This document shows positions 1 to 7,526 of a stretch of 8,385 nt of DNA, in pieces. Below the pieces are notes generated by a model. That model ran no database searches, was not told where the DNA came from, and was given only the letters and a program-made list of their open reading frames with translations. Each line of letters starts with the position of its first letter. Within the stretch, counting starts at the first letter, position 1. Location: the NCBI GenBank assembly GCA_017540385.1, contig JAFYBD010000290.1:1-8385 (forward strand). The letters are read 5' to 3'. A program made the translations under genes and the position numbers. Source of the DNA: Lentisphaeria bacterium (GTDB lineage Bacteria > Verrucomicrobiota > Lentisphaeria > Victivallales > UBA1829).

Positions 1-504
1 GGCGGCGGCGGCCTTCAGGTGCGCGTCCTTCGCCGTATCGGAATCGGTGATGGCGAATTTCTCCTGCGCCACGATGTCGCCGGCGTCGACTTTCTCGGTC
101 ATTTTGTGGAGCGTCACGCCCGATTCCTTCTCGCCGTTGATCACGGCCCAGTTCAGCGGGGCGCAGCCGCGGTATTTCGGCAGGAGCGAGCCGTGGAGGT
201 TGAACGCGCCTTTCTTCGGGATGGCGAGGATGTCCTTGCCGATGAGCTTGCGGTAGTAGAACGAGAAGATGAAGTCCGGGGCAAGCTTTTTGATCCGGGC
301 GGCCCACAGCGGATGGTTCACGTCGTCGGGCGCGAAGACCGGGATGCCGAGCGCTGCGGCGGTTTCGGCTACCGAACGGAACCAGAGGTTTTCGTTGGGG
401 TCGTCGGCGTGGGTGAAGACGGCCTGGACGGTCACGCCGGCCTTGATGAGCTGTTCGATTCCAATGCAGCCGATGTTGTTGTAGGCGAAGACGACGGCTT
501 TCAT
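1..504 (-). CDS. arnA: ArnA-type UDP-L-Ara4N formyltransferase, N-terminal part (cut by left edge)
   Basis: The first 168 residues of a protein that runs off the left edge of the window. It is a folate-dependent formyltransferase that adds a formyl group from N10-formyltetrahydrofolate to UDP-L-Ara4N in the cytoplasm. It starts MKAVVFAYNNIGCIGIEQL and is closely similar to remembered E. coli ArnA throughout. The formyltransferase catalytic triad is present at the same positions as in E. coli: Asn102 and His104 within FNLHGSLLPKYRG, and Asp140 in the VDAGDIVAQ motif. E. coli Arg114 is replaced by Cys here (YRGCAPLNW). The ATG at 502-504 has an AGGAG ribosome site 9 nt upstream, inside the end of arnC, and lies 6 nt after the arnC stop. 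Full ArnA is bifunctional, with a C-terminal UDP-glucuronate decarboxylase domain of about 350 residues. That part is outside the window, so a stand-alone formyltransferase remains possible. Family assignment is firm; domain extent is unknown. Confidence 0.9.
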   Translation of the reverse strand, partial: MKAVVFAYNNIGCIGIEQLIKAGVTVQAVFTHADDPNENLWFRSVAETAAALGIPVFAPDDVNHPLWAARIKKLAPDFIFSFYYRKLIGKDILAIPKKGAFNLHGSLLPKYRGCAPLNWAVINGEKESGVTLHKMTEKVDAGDIVAQEKFAITDSDTAKDAHLKAAAA

Positions 505-510
505 GAGAAG

Positions 511-1479
511 TCACTCCTGTTCTTTGGTTTGAGGATTATTGAAACGATGAACTGATTCGATGAAGAACTGGGGGCGCGAACGGGCGTTCAGGTGGATCTT
601 GCCGATGTATTCGCCCAGGAGCCCCATGGCGGCGAACTGGCCGCCGATCAGGACAAAGACCACGGCGAACAGCGCGAACGTGCCGAACGCGCCCCAGTCC
701 TTGTCAATCTGGGAACGGATGAAGATGTAAAGACCGAAAAGGACGCCGAACGCACCGACGCCAAACCCGAAGAAGGTCAGTAGCCGGAGCGGGAACGTGC
801 TGGTCCCGGTGAGCAGGTCGTACTGGAGCGCGATGAGCTTCATCACGCTGTATTTGGATTCGCCCGCGGCGCGCTCGGCGTGCTTCACGTGCACCTCAAC
901 CGAACGCCGCGCATAGGTCATCGCCAGCATCGGGATGAACTTGCCGTTCTCGCGGCAGAGCAGGACCGCGTCCACGACGTTGCGGCTGTAGCCGCGGAGC
1001 ATGCAGCCGTAATCGGTCATCGTCTTGCCGTTGCAGAGCTTGCGGACCATGAGGTTGACCATCTTCGAACCGAACTTGCGGAAGAATGTGTCCTGGCGGT
1101 TCTCGCGGATGGAGCCGACCACGTCGTAGCCCTCGCGGAGTTTTTCGAGGAGCTTATAGATCTCTTCCGGCGGATTCTGCAGGTCGGCGTCGAGCGTGAC
1201 GACGTACTTGCCGCGGGAGGTTTGGAACCCGGCGGTCACGGCTGCGTGCTGGCCGAAATTCGAGGTCAGGATCACGCCCACGATGCGCGGGTCCTTCTGC
1301 GAGGCCGCGATGATCATCTCCATGCTGCGGTCGGCGCTGCCGTCGTCCACCAGGATGATCTCGGTCGTGCAGTCAAGCTTGTCGCAGGCGGCCGTGGTGC
1401 GTGCGATGAGTTCCGCGAGGTTCTCCTCCTCGTTGTAAACAGGGATAACGAGCGATAATTCGATGTCTGGCGTGGTCAT
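511..1479 (-). CDS. arnC: ArnC, undecaprenyl-phosphate 4-deoxy-4-formamido-L-arabinose transferase
   Basis: A 322-residue family 2 glycosyltransferase, the same length as the E. coli protein. It transfers L-Ara4FN from UDP to undecaprenyl phosphate at the cytoplasmic face of the inner membrane. The GT-A domain opens with SLVIPVYNEEENL (residues 9-21), followed by VDDGSAD at 44-50 and the metal-binding LDADLQNPPEEI around 96-107. Further family motifs are ENRQDTFFRKFGSKM (126-140), DYGCMLRGY (156-164) and ERAAGESKYS (202-211). Two hydrophobic segments at about 231-256 and 266-291 anchor it, ending in MGLLGEYIGKI. The start codon overlaps the arnT stop by 4 bp (ATGA), with a GAAGGGA-like ribosome site upstream, so translation is probably coupled. 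A dolichyl-phosphate-mannose-synthase-like enzyme for another sugar is the main alternative. The arn neighbours and close similarity to ArnC argue against it. Confidence 0.92.
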   Translation of the reverse strand: MTTPDIELSLVIPVYNEEENLAELIARTTAACDKLDCTTEIILVDDGSADRSMEMIIAASQKDPRIVGVILTSNFGQHAAVTAGFQTSRGKYVVTLDADLQNPPEEIYKLLEKLREGYDVVGSIRENRQDTFFRKFGSKMVNLMVRKLCNGKTMTDYGCMLRGYSRNVVDAVLLCRENGKFIPMLAMTYARRSVEVHVKHAERAAGESKYSVMKLIALQYDLLTGTSTFPLRLLTFFGFGVGAFGVLFGLYIFIRSQIDKDWGAFGTFALFAVVFVLIGGQFAAMGLLGEYIGKIHLNARSRPQFFIESVHRFNNPQTKEQE

Positions 1480-3554
1480 GATTGCGGGGTCCCTTCTGCA
1501 CCGTCAGCTTCGGCGGCTTCGCGAATGGATTCGGAAAGATGATAGTAAATGTAAATACGTTTTTTGTCCAGTTTTCTGTATTTGCGCTTCAATGACGGGT
1601 CGTCCGGCCAGCCGGATTTCTTCCGCAGGTTTTCGAGCTTGTGCTCCTGCATGATGTTCATCGGCGAGACGACGAGGACCATTTCATCGTTCCGGAGCGA
1701 GGCCAGAATATCCTGCGCCTCCTCGGACTCCTCCAGCTCAGCCACCCAGTCGCCGCGCGTGATCACCATACCGCCGTGCTCCAGGACGTCAGCCATGAAA
1801 ATGCGGAACGCGTCCGGCCCCTCGATGTCGACCGTGTCTGAGGTGAACGTCCGGTTCGTGTCGTCCAGCTTTTCCAGCGAAAACGAGCGGATCGGCGCCG
1901 GAAGATCCAGGTAGTACGTCAGCTCCGCACCGCCGACCGAACCGAAAAACGCCGTGCGCTTCAGGAAATCCGGATCCTTCGCCAGGATCGTTTTCAGGCC
2001 GTCACCGTAACTGCGAAGGAACGGCGCCGTCGGTTCGAACGCTTCCGTTTCGCTCAGCGACGGGATCACGACCGAGAAAACCGTGAACAGCACGAACGCG
2101 ACGAACGGGACCACGCGGTTCAGCGGATCGGAGGACGGCGCAAACGCGCCTTCGGCTCCCTCGCGGAGCAGTTTTTTCCGCGATTTCCGCCAGATGACCA
2201 GACAGAAGATGCTGCAAAGAAGCGCGTACAAAGCAAAGAAAGCCAGGAGCGAATTCAGGTCGGCCATCGACTGCGCCGAAATGGAGGGAAACAGTTTGAC
2301 AGCGGCACCGGACAGGGCCCCGCAGGTCAGGATTCCGAACCCGGCAACGGAAACAAGCAGAAGAATTGCCGCCGCAACCGGGATCAGGACATCCACCAGC
2401 CGGAAGAACTTGTCGGTGATCTTCCGCAGCGGCATCCAGTTTTCGGCGGATTCCGAGAGCCACGCCGCCGTAAAGAGCGCACACCACGGCACGATCGGCA
2501 GGATGTAGTACGAGCGGCGCGACCGCGAAGCGGAGAACAGGATAAAGATGAACACCATCGAGGCGAAGAGCCACAGCGTGTCGGAGGACAAGTCCCCCAC
2601 CGAAGAAGTGCCTCGCTTCACAACGGCACGGACGAGCCTGCGGACGTAGTCGATCACGGCGAAGATGAAGAAGGGCGTCCACGGGATCATCAGGCGCGGC
2701 AGATACAGGAAATACACGTAGAACGGGTCCTTGTTGTGGTCCCACGGATTGAACACGCGCATCAGGTTCTCGCGGAACACCAGCACGATGCCGCTCGCGC
2801 CGTAGTTCTCCGACATCACGGCCTCCAGCACGAACGGCACGGCGTACAGGCAGAGTCCGCCGAGGAAGAACGCGAGGAAGAATTTCCAGTTCAGATGCGT
2901 CCGGAAGTCTTTCCGGATCACGCAGTCGATCACCGCCAGCGCAGGCGGGATGACGAACGCGGGCAGGCCCTTGGTCTGCGCTCCGACCGCACAGCAGCCC
3001 CAGAACGCGAAATACGCCCAGAAGGATGCCTTTTCGCGGTGATGCAGATACACGGTGACGGCCATCACGATGAACACCGTCTGCTCCATGTCCGCTTCGG
3101 CGAGGCGGCCCCAGACGATGAGGGAGTAGGTCGAGAGCAGAAGCCAGCCCGCCAGATATGCCGTACGCTCCGAATAGAACTTGCGGGCAACGGAAATGAT
3201 GCAGCCGAGTCCGGCGAGCGCGAAGAGCGTGCTCGGCAGGCGCACGGAAAGCTCGGTCACATGCCCGCCCGCAAGCTTCGAGACGATGGCGGCGAACCAG
3301 TAACTCACGAGCGGCTTGTCGAAATACGCCTGGCCGTTGATGCGGGGATGCAGCCAGTCGCCGGTCATGAGCATTTCGCGGACGACCTCGAACCAGCGGG
3401 CCTCCGAACGGATGGCCGGGTAGATGCCGAGGCAGAAGAACATCACGAAGCAGGCAAACACCCAGAACGTGATCCACTTCCAGTTTCTGCGCATTTCGGG
3501 GATCAGCGTGTCGCTGCACTTCTGAAACCGCATCATGTCGAATCCGCCTGCCAT
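1476..3554 (-). CDS. arnT: ArnT-like lipid A 4-amino-4-deoxy-L-arabinose transferase (GT83/PMT family), with long C-terminal domain
   Basis: A 692-residue polytopic inner-membrane glycosyltransferase of the protein-mannosyltransferase superfamily. By context it is expected to move L-Ara4N from undecaprenyl phosphate to lipid A phosphates at the periplasmic face. The first membrane helix (about 26-46) is followed by a loop with RSEARWFEVVREML (49-62) and then YFDKPLVSYW (77-86), the family's FxKP motif. TKG at 194-196 and the loop FRENLMRVFNPWDHNKDPF (260-278) leading to PW (291-292) are also family features. About ten to thirteen hydrophobic segments end near residue 499. The remaining roughly 190 residues are soluble and probably periplasmic; E. 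coli ArnT is about 550 residues. The first acidic loop reads SEAR where E. coli has DETR, and FDKP replaces FEKP. The start at 3554 has GAGGT 9 nt upstream and lies 7 nt after the arnB stop; Met7, Met8 or Met21 are possible alternatives. The superfamily is certain; L-Ara4N specificity rests on context. Confidence 0.82.
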   Translation of the reverse strand: MAGGFDMMRFQKCSDTLIPEMRRNWKWITFWVFACFVMFFCLGIYPAIRSEARWFEVVREMLMTGDWLHPRINGQAYFDKPLVSYWFAAIVSKLAGGHVTELSVRLPSTLFALAGLGCIISVARKFYSERTAYLAGWLLLSTYSLIVWGRLAEADMEQTVFIVMAVTVYLHHREKASFWAYFAFWGCCAVGAQTKGLPAFVIPPALAVIDCVIRKDFRTHLNWKFFLAFFLGGLCLYAVPFVLEAVMSENYGASGIVLVFRENLMRVFNPWDHNKDPFYVYFLYLPRLMIPWTPFFIFAVIDYVRRLVRAVVKRGTSSVGDLSSDTLWLFASMVFIFILFSASRSRRSYYILPIVPWCALFTAAWLSESAENWMPLRKITDKFFRLVDVLIPVAAAILLLVSVAGFGILTCGALSGAAVKLFPSISAQSMADLNSLLAFFALYALLCSIFCLVIWRKSRKKLLREGAEGAFAPSSDPLNRVVPFVAFVLFTVFSVVIPSLSETEAFEPTAPFLRSYGDGLKTILAKDPDFLKRTAFFGSVGGAELTYYLDLPAPIRSFSLEKLDDTNRTFTSDTVDIEGPDAFRIFMADVLEHGGMVITRGDWVAELEESEEAQDILASLRNDEMVLVVSPMNIMQEHKLENLRKKSGWPDDPSLKRKYRKLDKKRIYIYYHLSESIREAAEADGAEGTPQS

Positions 3555-3561
3555 GCCCGTC

Positions 3562-4713
3562 TTACCTCGCCAGGATCTCTTTGCAGGCGTCGATCACGTC
3601 GTCGACGTCGGCGTCGGTCATGCCGGGGAAGAACGGCAGCGAGAAGATGCGGTCGCTGTTCCACTCGGTATTCGGCAGGGAGCCGGCCGGGACGGGCCAC
3701 GTCTCGCGGTAGTATTTCTGGCCGTGGACGCAGCGGAAATGCAGCCCGGTGCCGATGTTGCGTTTCTTGAGCTCGGACATGAAGTCGTCGCGGGTGATCC
3801 CGGTCTTGTCGATGTCCAGGCGCACCACGAACAGGTGGTAGGAGTCCTTGTACTCGTAATCGGGGCGTCCCAGCGGGATGAGCTCGGGGATGCCGGCGAG
3901 ACGTTCGCGGTAAAGCGCCGCGAGACGGCCGCGTTCGGCGTTCATCTGGTCCACGCGAGTGAGCTGGGTCACGCCCAGGACCGCCTGCATGTCCGGCATA
4001 TTGAACTTGAATCCGGGTTCGACGACCTGCGCCTGCGGCGCACGGCCCATGGTCTGGCGGTCATAGGCGTCGACGCCGAGGCCGTGGAACTTGAGGCTGC
4101 GGACGCGGTCGGCGAGCGCCGTGTCGTCGGTGGCGAACATGCCGCCCTCGCCGGTCGTGATGTTCTTGATGGGGTGGAACGAGAACATCACGTGGCCGCG
4201 TTTGCCGATGCGTTCGCCCTTGAACTCGGCTCCGAGCGCGTGGGCGGCGTCCTCAATGAGCACGACGCCGTGCTTGTCTGCGATGGTGCGGAGTTTGTCG
4301 AGCTCCAGCACGCCGCCCGCGAAATGGACCGGGACGATCGCCTTCGTACGGGGCGTGATCGCGGCTTCGACCGCTTCGGGCGTGACCATCAGCGTGTCGC
4401 GGTCGCAGTCGACGAAGACCGGCTTCGCGCCGCAGAGCGAAACGACGTTCGGGAGCGAAACCCAGGTCATGGAGGGCGTGACGACCTCGTCGCCGGGCTT
4501 CAGATCAAGCGCGCGGAAAAGCGCCTGCATGACGGTCGTTTCGGAGGTCAGCGGGATCGCGTGTTTCGCGCCAGTGTAAGCACAGAAAGCCTTCTCGAAT
4601 TCGGCGTTCTTCGGCCCGGTGGTGATCCAGCCGGAACGCAGCACTTTGGCAACTTCGGATATCTCCCACTCCTGGATGGAGGGCTTGGAGAAAGGCAGAA
4701 ATGTTTCGCGCAT
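3562..4713 (-). CDS. arnB: ArnB, UDP-4-amino-4-deoxy-L-arabinose-oxoglutarate aminotransferase
   Basis: A 383-residue PLP-dependent aminotransferase of the DegT/DnrJ/EryC1 family that converts UDP-4-keto-pentose and glutamate into UDP-L-Ara4N in the cytoplasm. The PLP-binding lysine is Lys183 in FSFHPIKNITTGEGG. IEDAAHALG (153-161) supplies the Asp that contacts the pyridine nitrogen. The start (LPFSKPSI, then SGWITTGPKN), DRDTLMVTPEA, LKFHGLGVDAYDRQT, GTGLHFRCVHGQKYYRE and SLPNTEWNSDRI all match ArnB closely, which separates it from other sugar aminotransferases in this family. The length is normal. It is the first gene after a promoter and leads the operon, upstream of arnT. The ATG at 4711-4713 has AGGA about 11 nt upstream. 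Nothing odd is visible in the active site. Confidence 0.93.
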   Translation of the reverse strand: MRETFLPFSKPSIQEWEISEVAKVLRSGWITTGPKNAEFEKAFCAYTGAKHAIPLTSETTVMQALFRALDLKPGDEVVTPSMTWVSLPNVVSLCGAKPVFVDCDRDTLMVTPEAVEAAITPRTKAIVPVHFAGGVLELDKLRTIADKHGVVLIEDAAHALGAEFKGERIGKRGHVMFSFHPIKNITTGEGGMFATDDTALADRVRSLKFHGLGVDAYDRQTMGRAPQAQVVEPGFKFNMPDMQAVLGVTQLTRVDQMNAERGRLAALYRERLAGIPELIPLGRPDYEYKDSYHLFVVRLDIDKTGITRDDFMSELKKRNIGTGLHFRCVHGQKYYRETWPVPAGSLPNTEWNSDRIFSLPFFPGMTDADVDDVIDACKEILAR

Positions 4714-4749
4714 GAATTGTAGAGTCCTGTAGAAATGAGTTTAGTCTGT

Positions 4750-4786
4750 GACTATATAATATATCGCTTGAATAGAAGATATACAA
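4750..4786 (-). promoter_or_regulatory. Predicted sigma-70-type promoter of the arn operon
   Basis: On the minus strand TTGTAT (4786-4781) and TATATT (4763-4758) are separated by exactly 17 bp, matching the -35 and -10 spacing of a vegetative promoter. The region is strikingly AT-rich compared with the coding DNA around it. Transcription would begin near 4751, leaving a leader of roughly 38 nt before arnB. The secDF terminator lies just upstream, so the arn genes need their own promoter here. The call is predicted from sequence only. Confidence 0.6.
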
Positions 4787-4789
4787 GCG
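4765..4789. promoter_or_regulatory. Operator-like inverted repeat over the arn promoter (CGCTTG-N13-CAAGCG)
   Basis: Two perfect 6-bp half-sites, 4765-4770 and 4784-4789, form an inverted repeat. Their centres are 19 bp apart, close to two helical turns. The right half-site overlaps the -35 hexamer and the left half lies in the spacer just upstream of the -10. That placement suits a dimeric repressor blocking polymerase. The regulator is not encoded in the window. Confidence 0.4.
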
Positions 4790-4798
4790 TACGTACGC
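4787..4798. repeat. Perfect 12-bp palindrome GCGTACGTACGC upstream of the arn -35
   Basis: The sequence equals its own reverse complement and sits immediately upstream of the predicted -35 box, sharing 3 bp with the neighbouring inverted repeat. It could be an activator or repressor site. A chance palindrome is possible, but its position next to the promoter favours a regulatory role. Confidence 0.4.
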
Positions 4799-4818
4799 GT
4801 CCGGCAGTGAAAAAAGCG

Positions 4819-4853
4819 AAAAAAAAGATGGCACGCCGTCAAGACGTGCCATC
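4819..4853 (-). terminator. Intrinsic terminator of yajC-secDF
   Basis: Read on the minus strand, GATGGCACG and CGTGCCATC form a perfect 9-bp stem around a 9-nt loop, followed at once by eight T residues and then a second T-run. This is a textbook rho-independent terminator, 28 nt past the secDF stop. The plus strand lacks a T-tract after the hairpin, so it acts only on leftward transcripts. Confidence 0.88.
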
Positions 4854-4865
4854 CGGGATGACGAT

Positions 4866-4880
4866 TCCGCGAAACGCGGA
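4866..4880 (-). other. Short GC-rich hairpin directly after the secDF stop codon
   Basis: TCCGCG-TTT-CGCGGA on the minus strand is a perfect 6-bp stem with a 3-nt loop, starting at the base after the TGA. It precedes the main terminator and has no T-tract of its own. It may protect the mRNA 3' end or be incidental. Confidence 0.4.
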
Positions 4881-7526
4881 TCAGGCGACGGGTTCGGCCT
4901 CCTTCGCGGCAGGCTTGCCCTCGTCTGCGACCACGTTGCGCTCCTTCTTGTGCCAGTAGGCGGTGATCATCGGGGAGACGAAGATCGAGGAGTAGCAGCC
5001 GGCGACGTTGCCGATCAGGATGACCGCCACGAAGTCGCGGATGCCGTCGCCGCCGAAGAGGAGCTGGCAGATGAGGACCAGAAGCACGCAGAGGGACGTC
5101 AGGATGGTACGGGCGAGCGTCTGGTTCAAGCTCAGGTCGACGATCTGGAAGTAGGTGAGGCCCTTGCGCGTGGCGAGGTTCTCGCGCTGGCGGTCGAAGA
5201 TCACGATGGTGTCGTTCACCGAGTAGCCGATCAGGGTCAGCAGCGAAGCCACCACCTGCAGCGAGATCTGGCCGCCGCAGATGAGGTAAACGCCGGTCGC
5301 CACGATCACGTCGTGGATCAGGGCGATATTGGCCGCGATGGAGTAGGAGAACTGGAAGCGGATGACCATGTAGATGATCATGCCGATCATGGCGCAGATC
5401 AGAGCCTTGATCGCGGACCGCGTGAACGCCGCACCGATCAGGGCGCCGAGGGTGGACTCGGACAGCTTCGTGAGCTTCACGTCGGGATACGCTTCGTCCA
5501 GCTTGGCGATGAGCGTGTCGGCGGTCTGCTGGGAGACGACGCCGGTGCCGCGGTCGCGCACGACCAGCTCCAGCACGCTGCGGCCGTCGACGTTTTCTTC
5601 GTCGGTGATCTTCTTGTAGGTGGCCTTGGCGTCGAAACCTTCCTTCGCGAGGACCTTTTCGATCTCGCCGGAGGGGATCTGATCCATCGTCTTGTCCTTC
5701 GGGACGTAACTGACGATCAGCTGGGTGCCGCCGGTGAAGTCGATGCTGAGCGCGTCGCGGCCGCGGACGAAGATGGTCGTGATGGAGACGAGGATCAGCA
5801 GGGCGGAAATGCCGAAGCCGACGAAACGGAACTTGATGAAGTCGAAATGAGGATGCGGAAGGAACATCATCATGTTGATCTTCTTGATCTTCAGCGGGAG
5901 CATCAGGAAGAACTCGAAGAGCAGCCGGGACAGGAACACCGCCGAGAACATGGTGGTGAAAATACCGATGACCAGCGTCATGGCGAAGCCCTTGATCGCG
6001 CCCGTGCCCTGCCAGTAGAGGATCGCGCCGGTGAAGAGCGTGGTCAGGTTCGAGTCGAAGATGGCGGAGAACGCGCGGTCGAAACCGGTCTTCACCGCGA
6101 ACTCAAGCGACTTGCCGGCGTTCTGTTCCTCGCGGATGCGTTCGTAAATCAGCACGTTCGCGTCGACGGCCATACCGAGGGTCAGGATGATGCCGGCGAT
6201 GCCGGGGAGCGTGAGGGTGACGTCGAACGCCGCCATGGCGCCGAGCAGCACGCCCGCGTTCACGAGCAGCGAGATGTCCGCCACGAGACCGGCGAGGCGG
6301 TAGTAGATGAGCATGAAGATCATCACGAGCGCGGTGCCGAGGAGACCGCTGTAGATACTCTTGCGGATGGTCTCCTGACCGACCGTGGCGTCGATGTCGG
6401 AACGGGACGCGATCGTGATGACGAACGGCAGACTGCCGCTCTTCAGGGCGTCGGAAACGCTCTTCGCCTCGTCCTGGGAGAACGAGCCGGTGATGCGGGC
6501 GGTGCCGCCGTCGATCTTGGACAGCAGGGTCGGGGCGGAGTAGAGCTGACCGTCGAGCACGATGGCGAGGCGGCGGCCGACGTTCGCGCCGGTGATCTCG
6601 CCGAACTGGACCGTGCCTGCGCTGTTGAAGAAGAGCAGGATCTCGCGCTGTCCGAATTCATTCATCGTGACGTACGAATCCTTGATGTTGTCGCCCTCCA
6701 TCTGGACCGTGGTCTCGACGAGCGTGTAATCGGTGATGAGGTTGTTGCCGTCGCGGCGTTCCTCGGAGAGGAATTCGGCCTCGGACGGGGTGTCGGGATA
6801 GGCGTCGGGGTCGCCGCCGTTGGCGAGATAGGCCATGAACTTCGGCACTTCCGAATCGTTGTTCGGATGGACGAAGCGGAATTCGAGCTTGGCGGAACGG
6901 AGGATGAGCTTTTCGAGGTTGGCGCGGTCGTCGGAGTTCACGGACGGCACGCGGACGGAAACGAATTCCTGACCCGCGGGGGAGATCTCGGTCTCGAAGT
7001 AGTTCTGCGCTTCCAGACGCTTGCGGAGAGTCTCGATGGCGTTGTCGCGGAAGGTCTCGAACTGCGCACCCTGCGCCTTCTCGTCGGCCTGCAGATGGAG
7101 CAGGAATTCGGCACCGCCGTTGAGGTCGATGCCGAGGCGGATCGCGCCGGAGGCGTTCTTGCGGACCAGGGAGATCACGTCGCCGTTGTTCTGAAGCTTC
7201 TGCGCCTTCACGATCACGGGCTTCACGAAGTGGACCAGGTCGACCGAATACGCGGCCGAACCGTCGGCGGAGGGCATTTTGACCTCGCGGGCGGCCGCTT
7301 CGAGGGCGGTGGAGGGATACAGATATTTGATCTTGTCTTCCTGCTGCTTGGCCTTGGCCAGCTCGATCACCTTCTGAATGGTCGGGTCGGAGGGATCGGA
7401 GAGGAGCTTCGAGAACGTCTCGTAGAAGTCGCTCTGCTTCAGGGGGAACATGGCCGCCACGAACACCGCGATCACGGCGATGGCGAACACACAGTAAATG
7501 GCGAATGCGCTTTTGCTGCTCTTCAT
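4881..7526 (-). CDS. secDF: SecDF, fused protein-export membrane protein SecD/SecF
   Basis: An 881-residue inner-membrane protein that joins SecD and SecF. It associates with SecYEG and uses the proton gradient to help pull exported proteins across the membrane. The SecD half has a membrane helix at about 8-26, then RLGIDLNGGAEFLLHL (130-145), the domain with ITGSFSQDEAKSVSDALKSG (345-364), and a helix bundle from about 391 to 545. That bundle carries GMAVDANVLIYERIREE (451-467), whose Asp455 matches the conserved proton-pathway residue. The SecF half begins at about 565 with FVGFGISALLILVSI, then SIDFTGG (594-600) and a helix bundle with GYSVNDTIVIFDRQREN (767-783). A segment of about 100 residues separates the first helix from the GIDLNGG motif, longer than in E. 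coli SecD. The start overlaps the yajC stop by 4 bp (ATGA) and has GAGG upstream. Identification is firm. Confidence 0.95.
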   Translation of the reverse strand: MKSSKSAFAIYCVFAIAVIAVFVAAMFPLKQSDFYETFSKLLSDPSDPTIQKVIELAKAKQQEDKIKYLYPSTALEAAAREVKMPSADGSAAYSVDLVHFVKPVIVKAQKLQNNGDVISLVRKNASGAIRLGIDLNGGAEFLLHLQADEKAQGAQFETFRDNAIETLRKRLEAQNYFETEISPAGQEFVSVRVPSVNSDDRANLEKLILRSAKLEFRFVHPNNDSEVPKFMAYLANGGDPDAYPDTPSEAEFLSEERRDGNNLITDYTLVETTVQMEGDNIKDSYVTMNEFGQREILLFFNSAGTVQFGEITGANVGRRLAIVLDGQLYSAPTLLSKIDGGTARITGSFSQDEAKSVSDALKSGSLPFVITIASRSDIDATVGQETIRKSIYSGLLGTALVMIFMLIYYRLAGLVADISLLVNAGVLLGAMAAFDVTLTLPGIAGIILTLGMAVDANVLIYERIREEQNAGKSLEFAVKTGFDRAFSAIFDSNLTTLFTGAILYWQGTGAIKGFAMTLVIGIFTTMFSAVFLSRLLFEFFLMLPLKIKKINMMMFLPHPHFDFIKFRFVGFGISALLILVSITTIFVRGRDALSIDFTGGTQLIVSYVPKDKTMDQIPSGEIEKVLAKEGFDAKATYKKITDEENVDGRSVLELVVRDRGTGVVSQQTADTLIAKLDEAYPDVKLTKLSESTLGALIGAAFTRSAIKALICAMIGMIIYMVIRFQFSYSIAANIALIHDVIVATGVYLICGGQISLQVVASLLTLIGYSVNDTIVIFDRQRENLATRKGLTYFQIVDLSLNQTLARTILTSLCVLLVLICQLLFGGDGIRDFVAVILIGNVAGCYSSIFVSPMITAYWHKKERNVVADEGKPAAKEAEPVA

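Noticed and set aside
2002..3519. A 505-codon minus-strand frame inside arnT
   Set aside because: It is a +1 shadow of arnT, rich in Arg, Ala, Pro and His, with no membrane helices; the overlapping frame carries the family motifs.
2736..4722. Plus-strand frames of 344 and 395 codons (2736-3770, 3535-4722)
   Set aside because: They are antisense shadows of arnT and arnB, with low-complexity charged composition and no family similarity.
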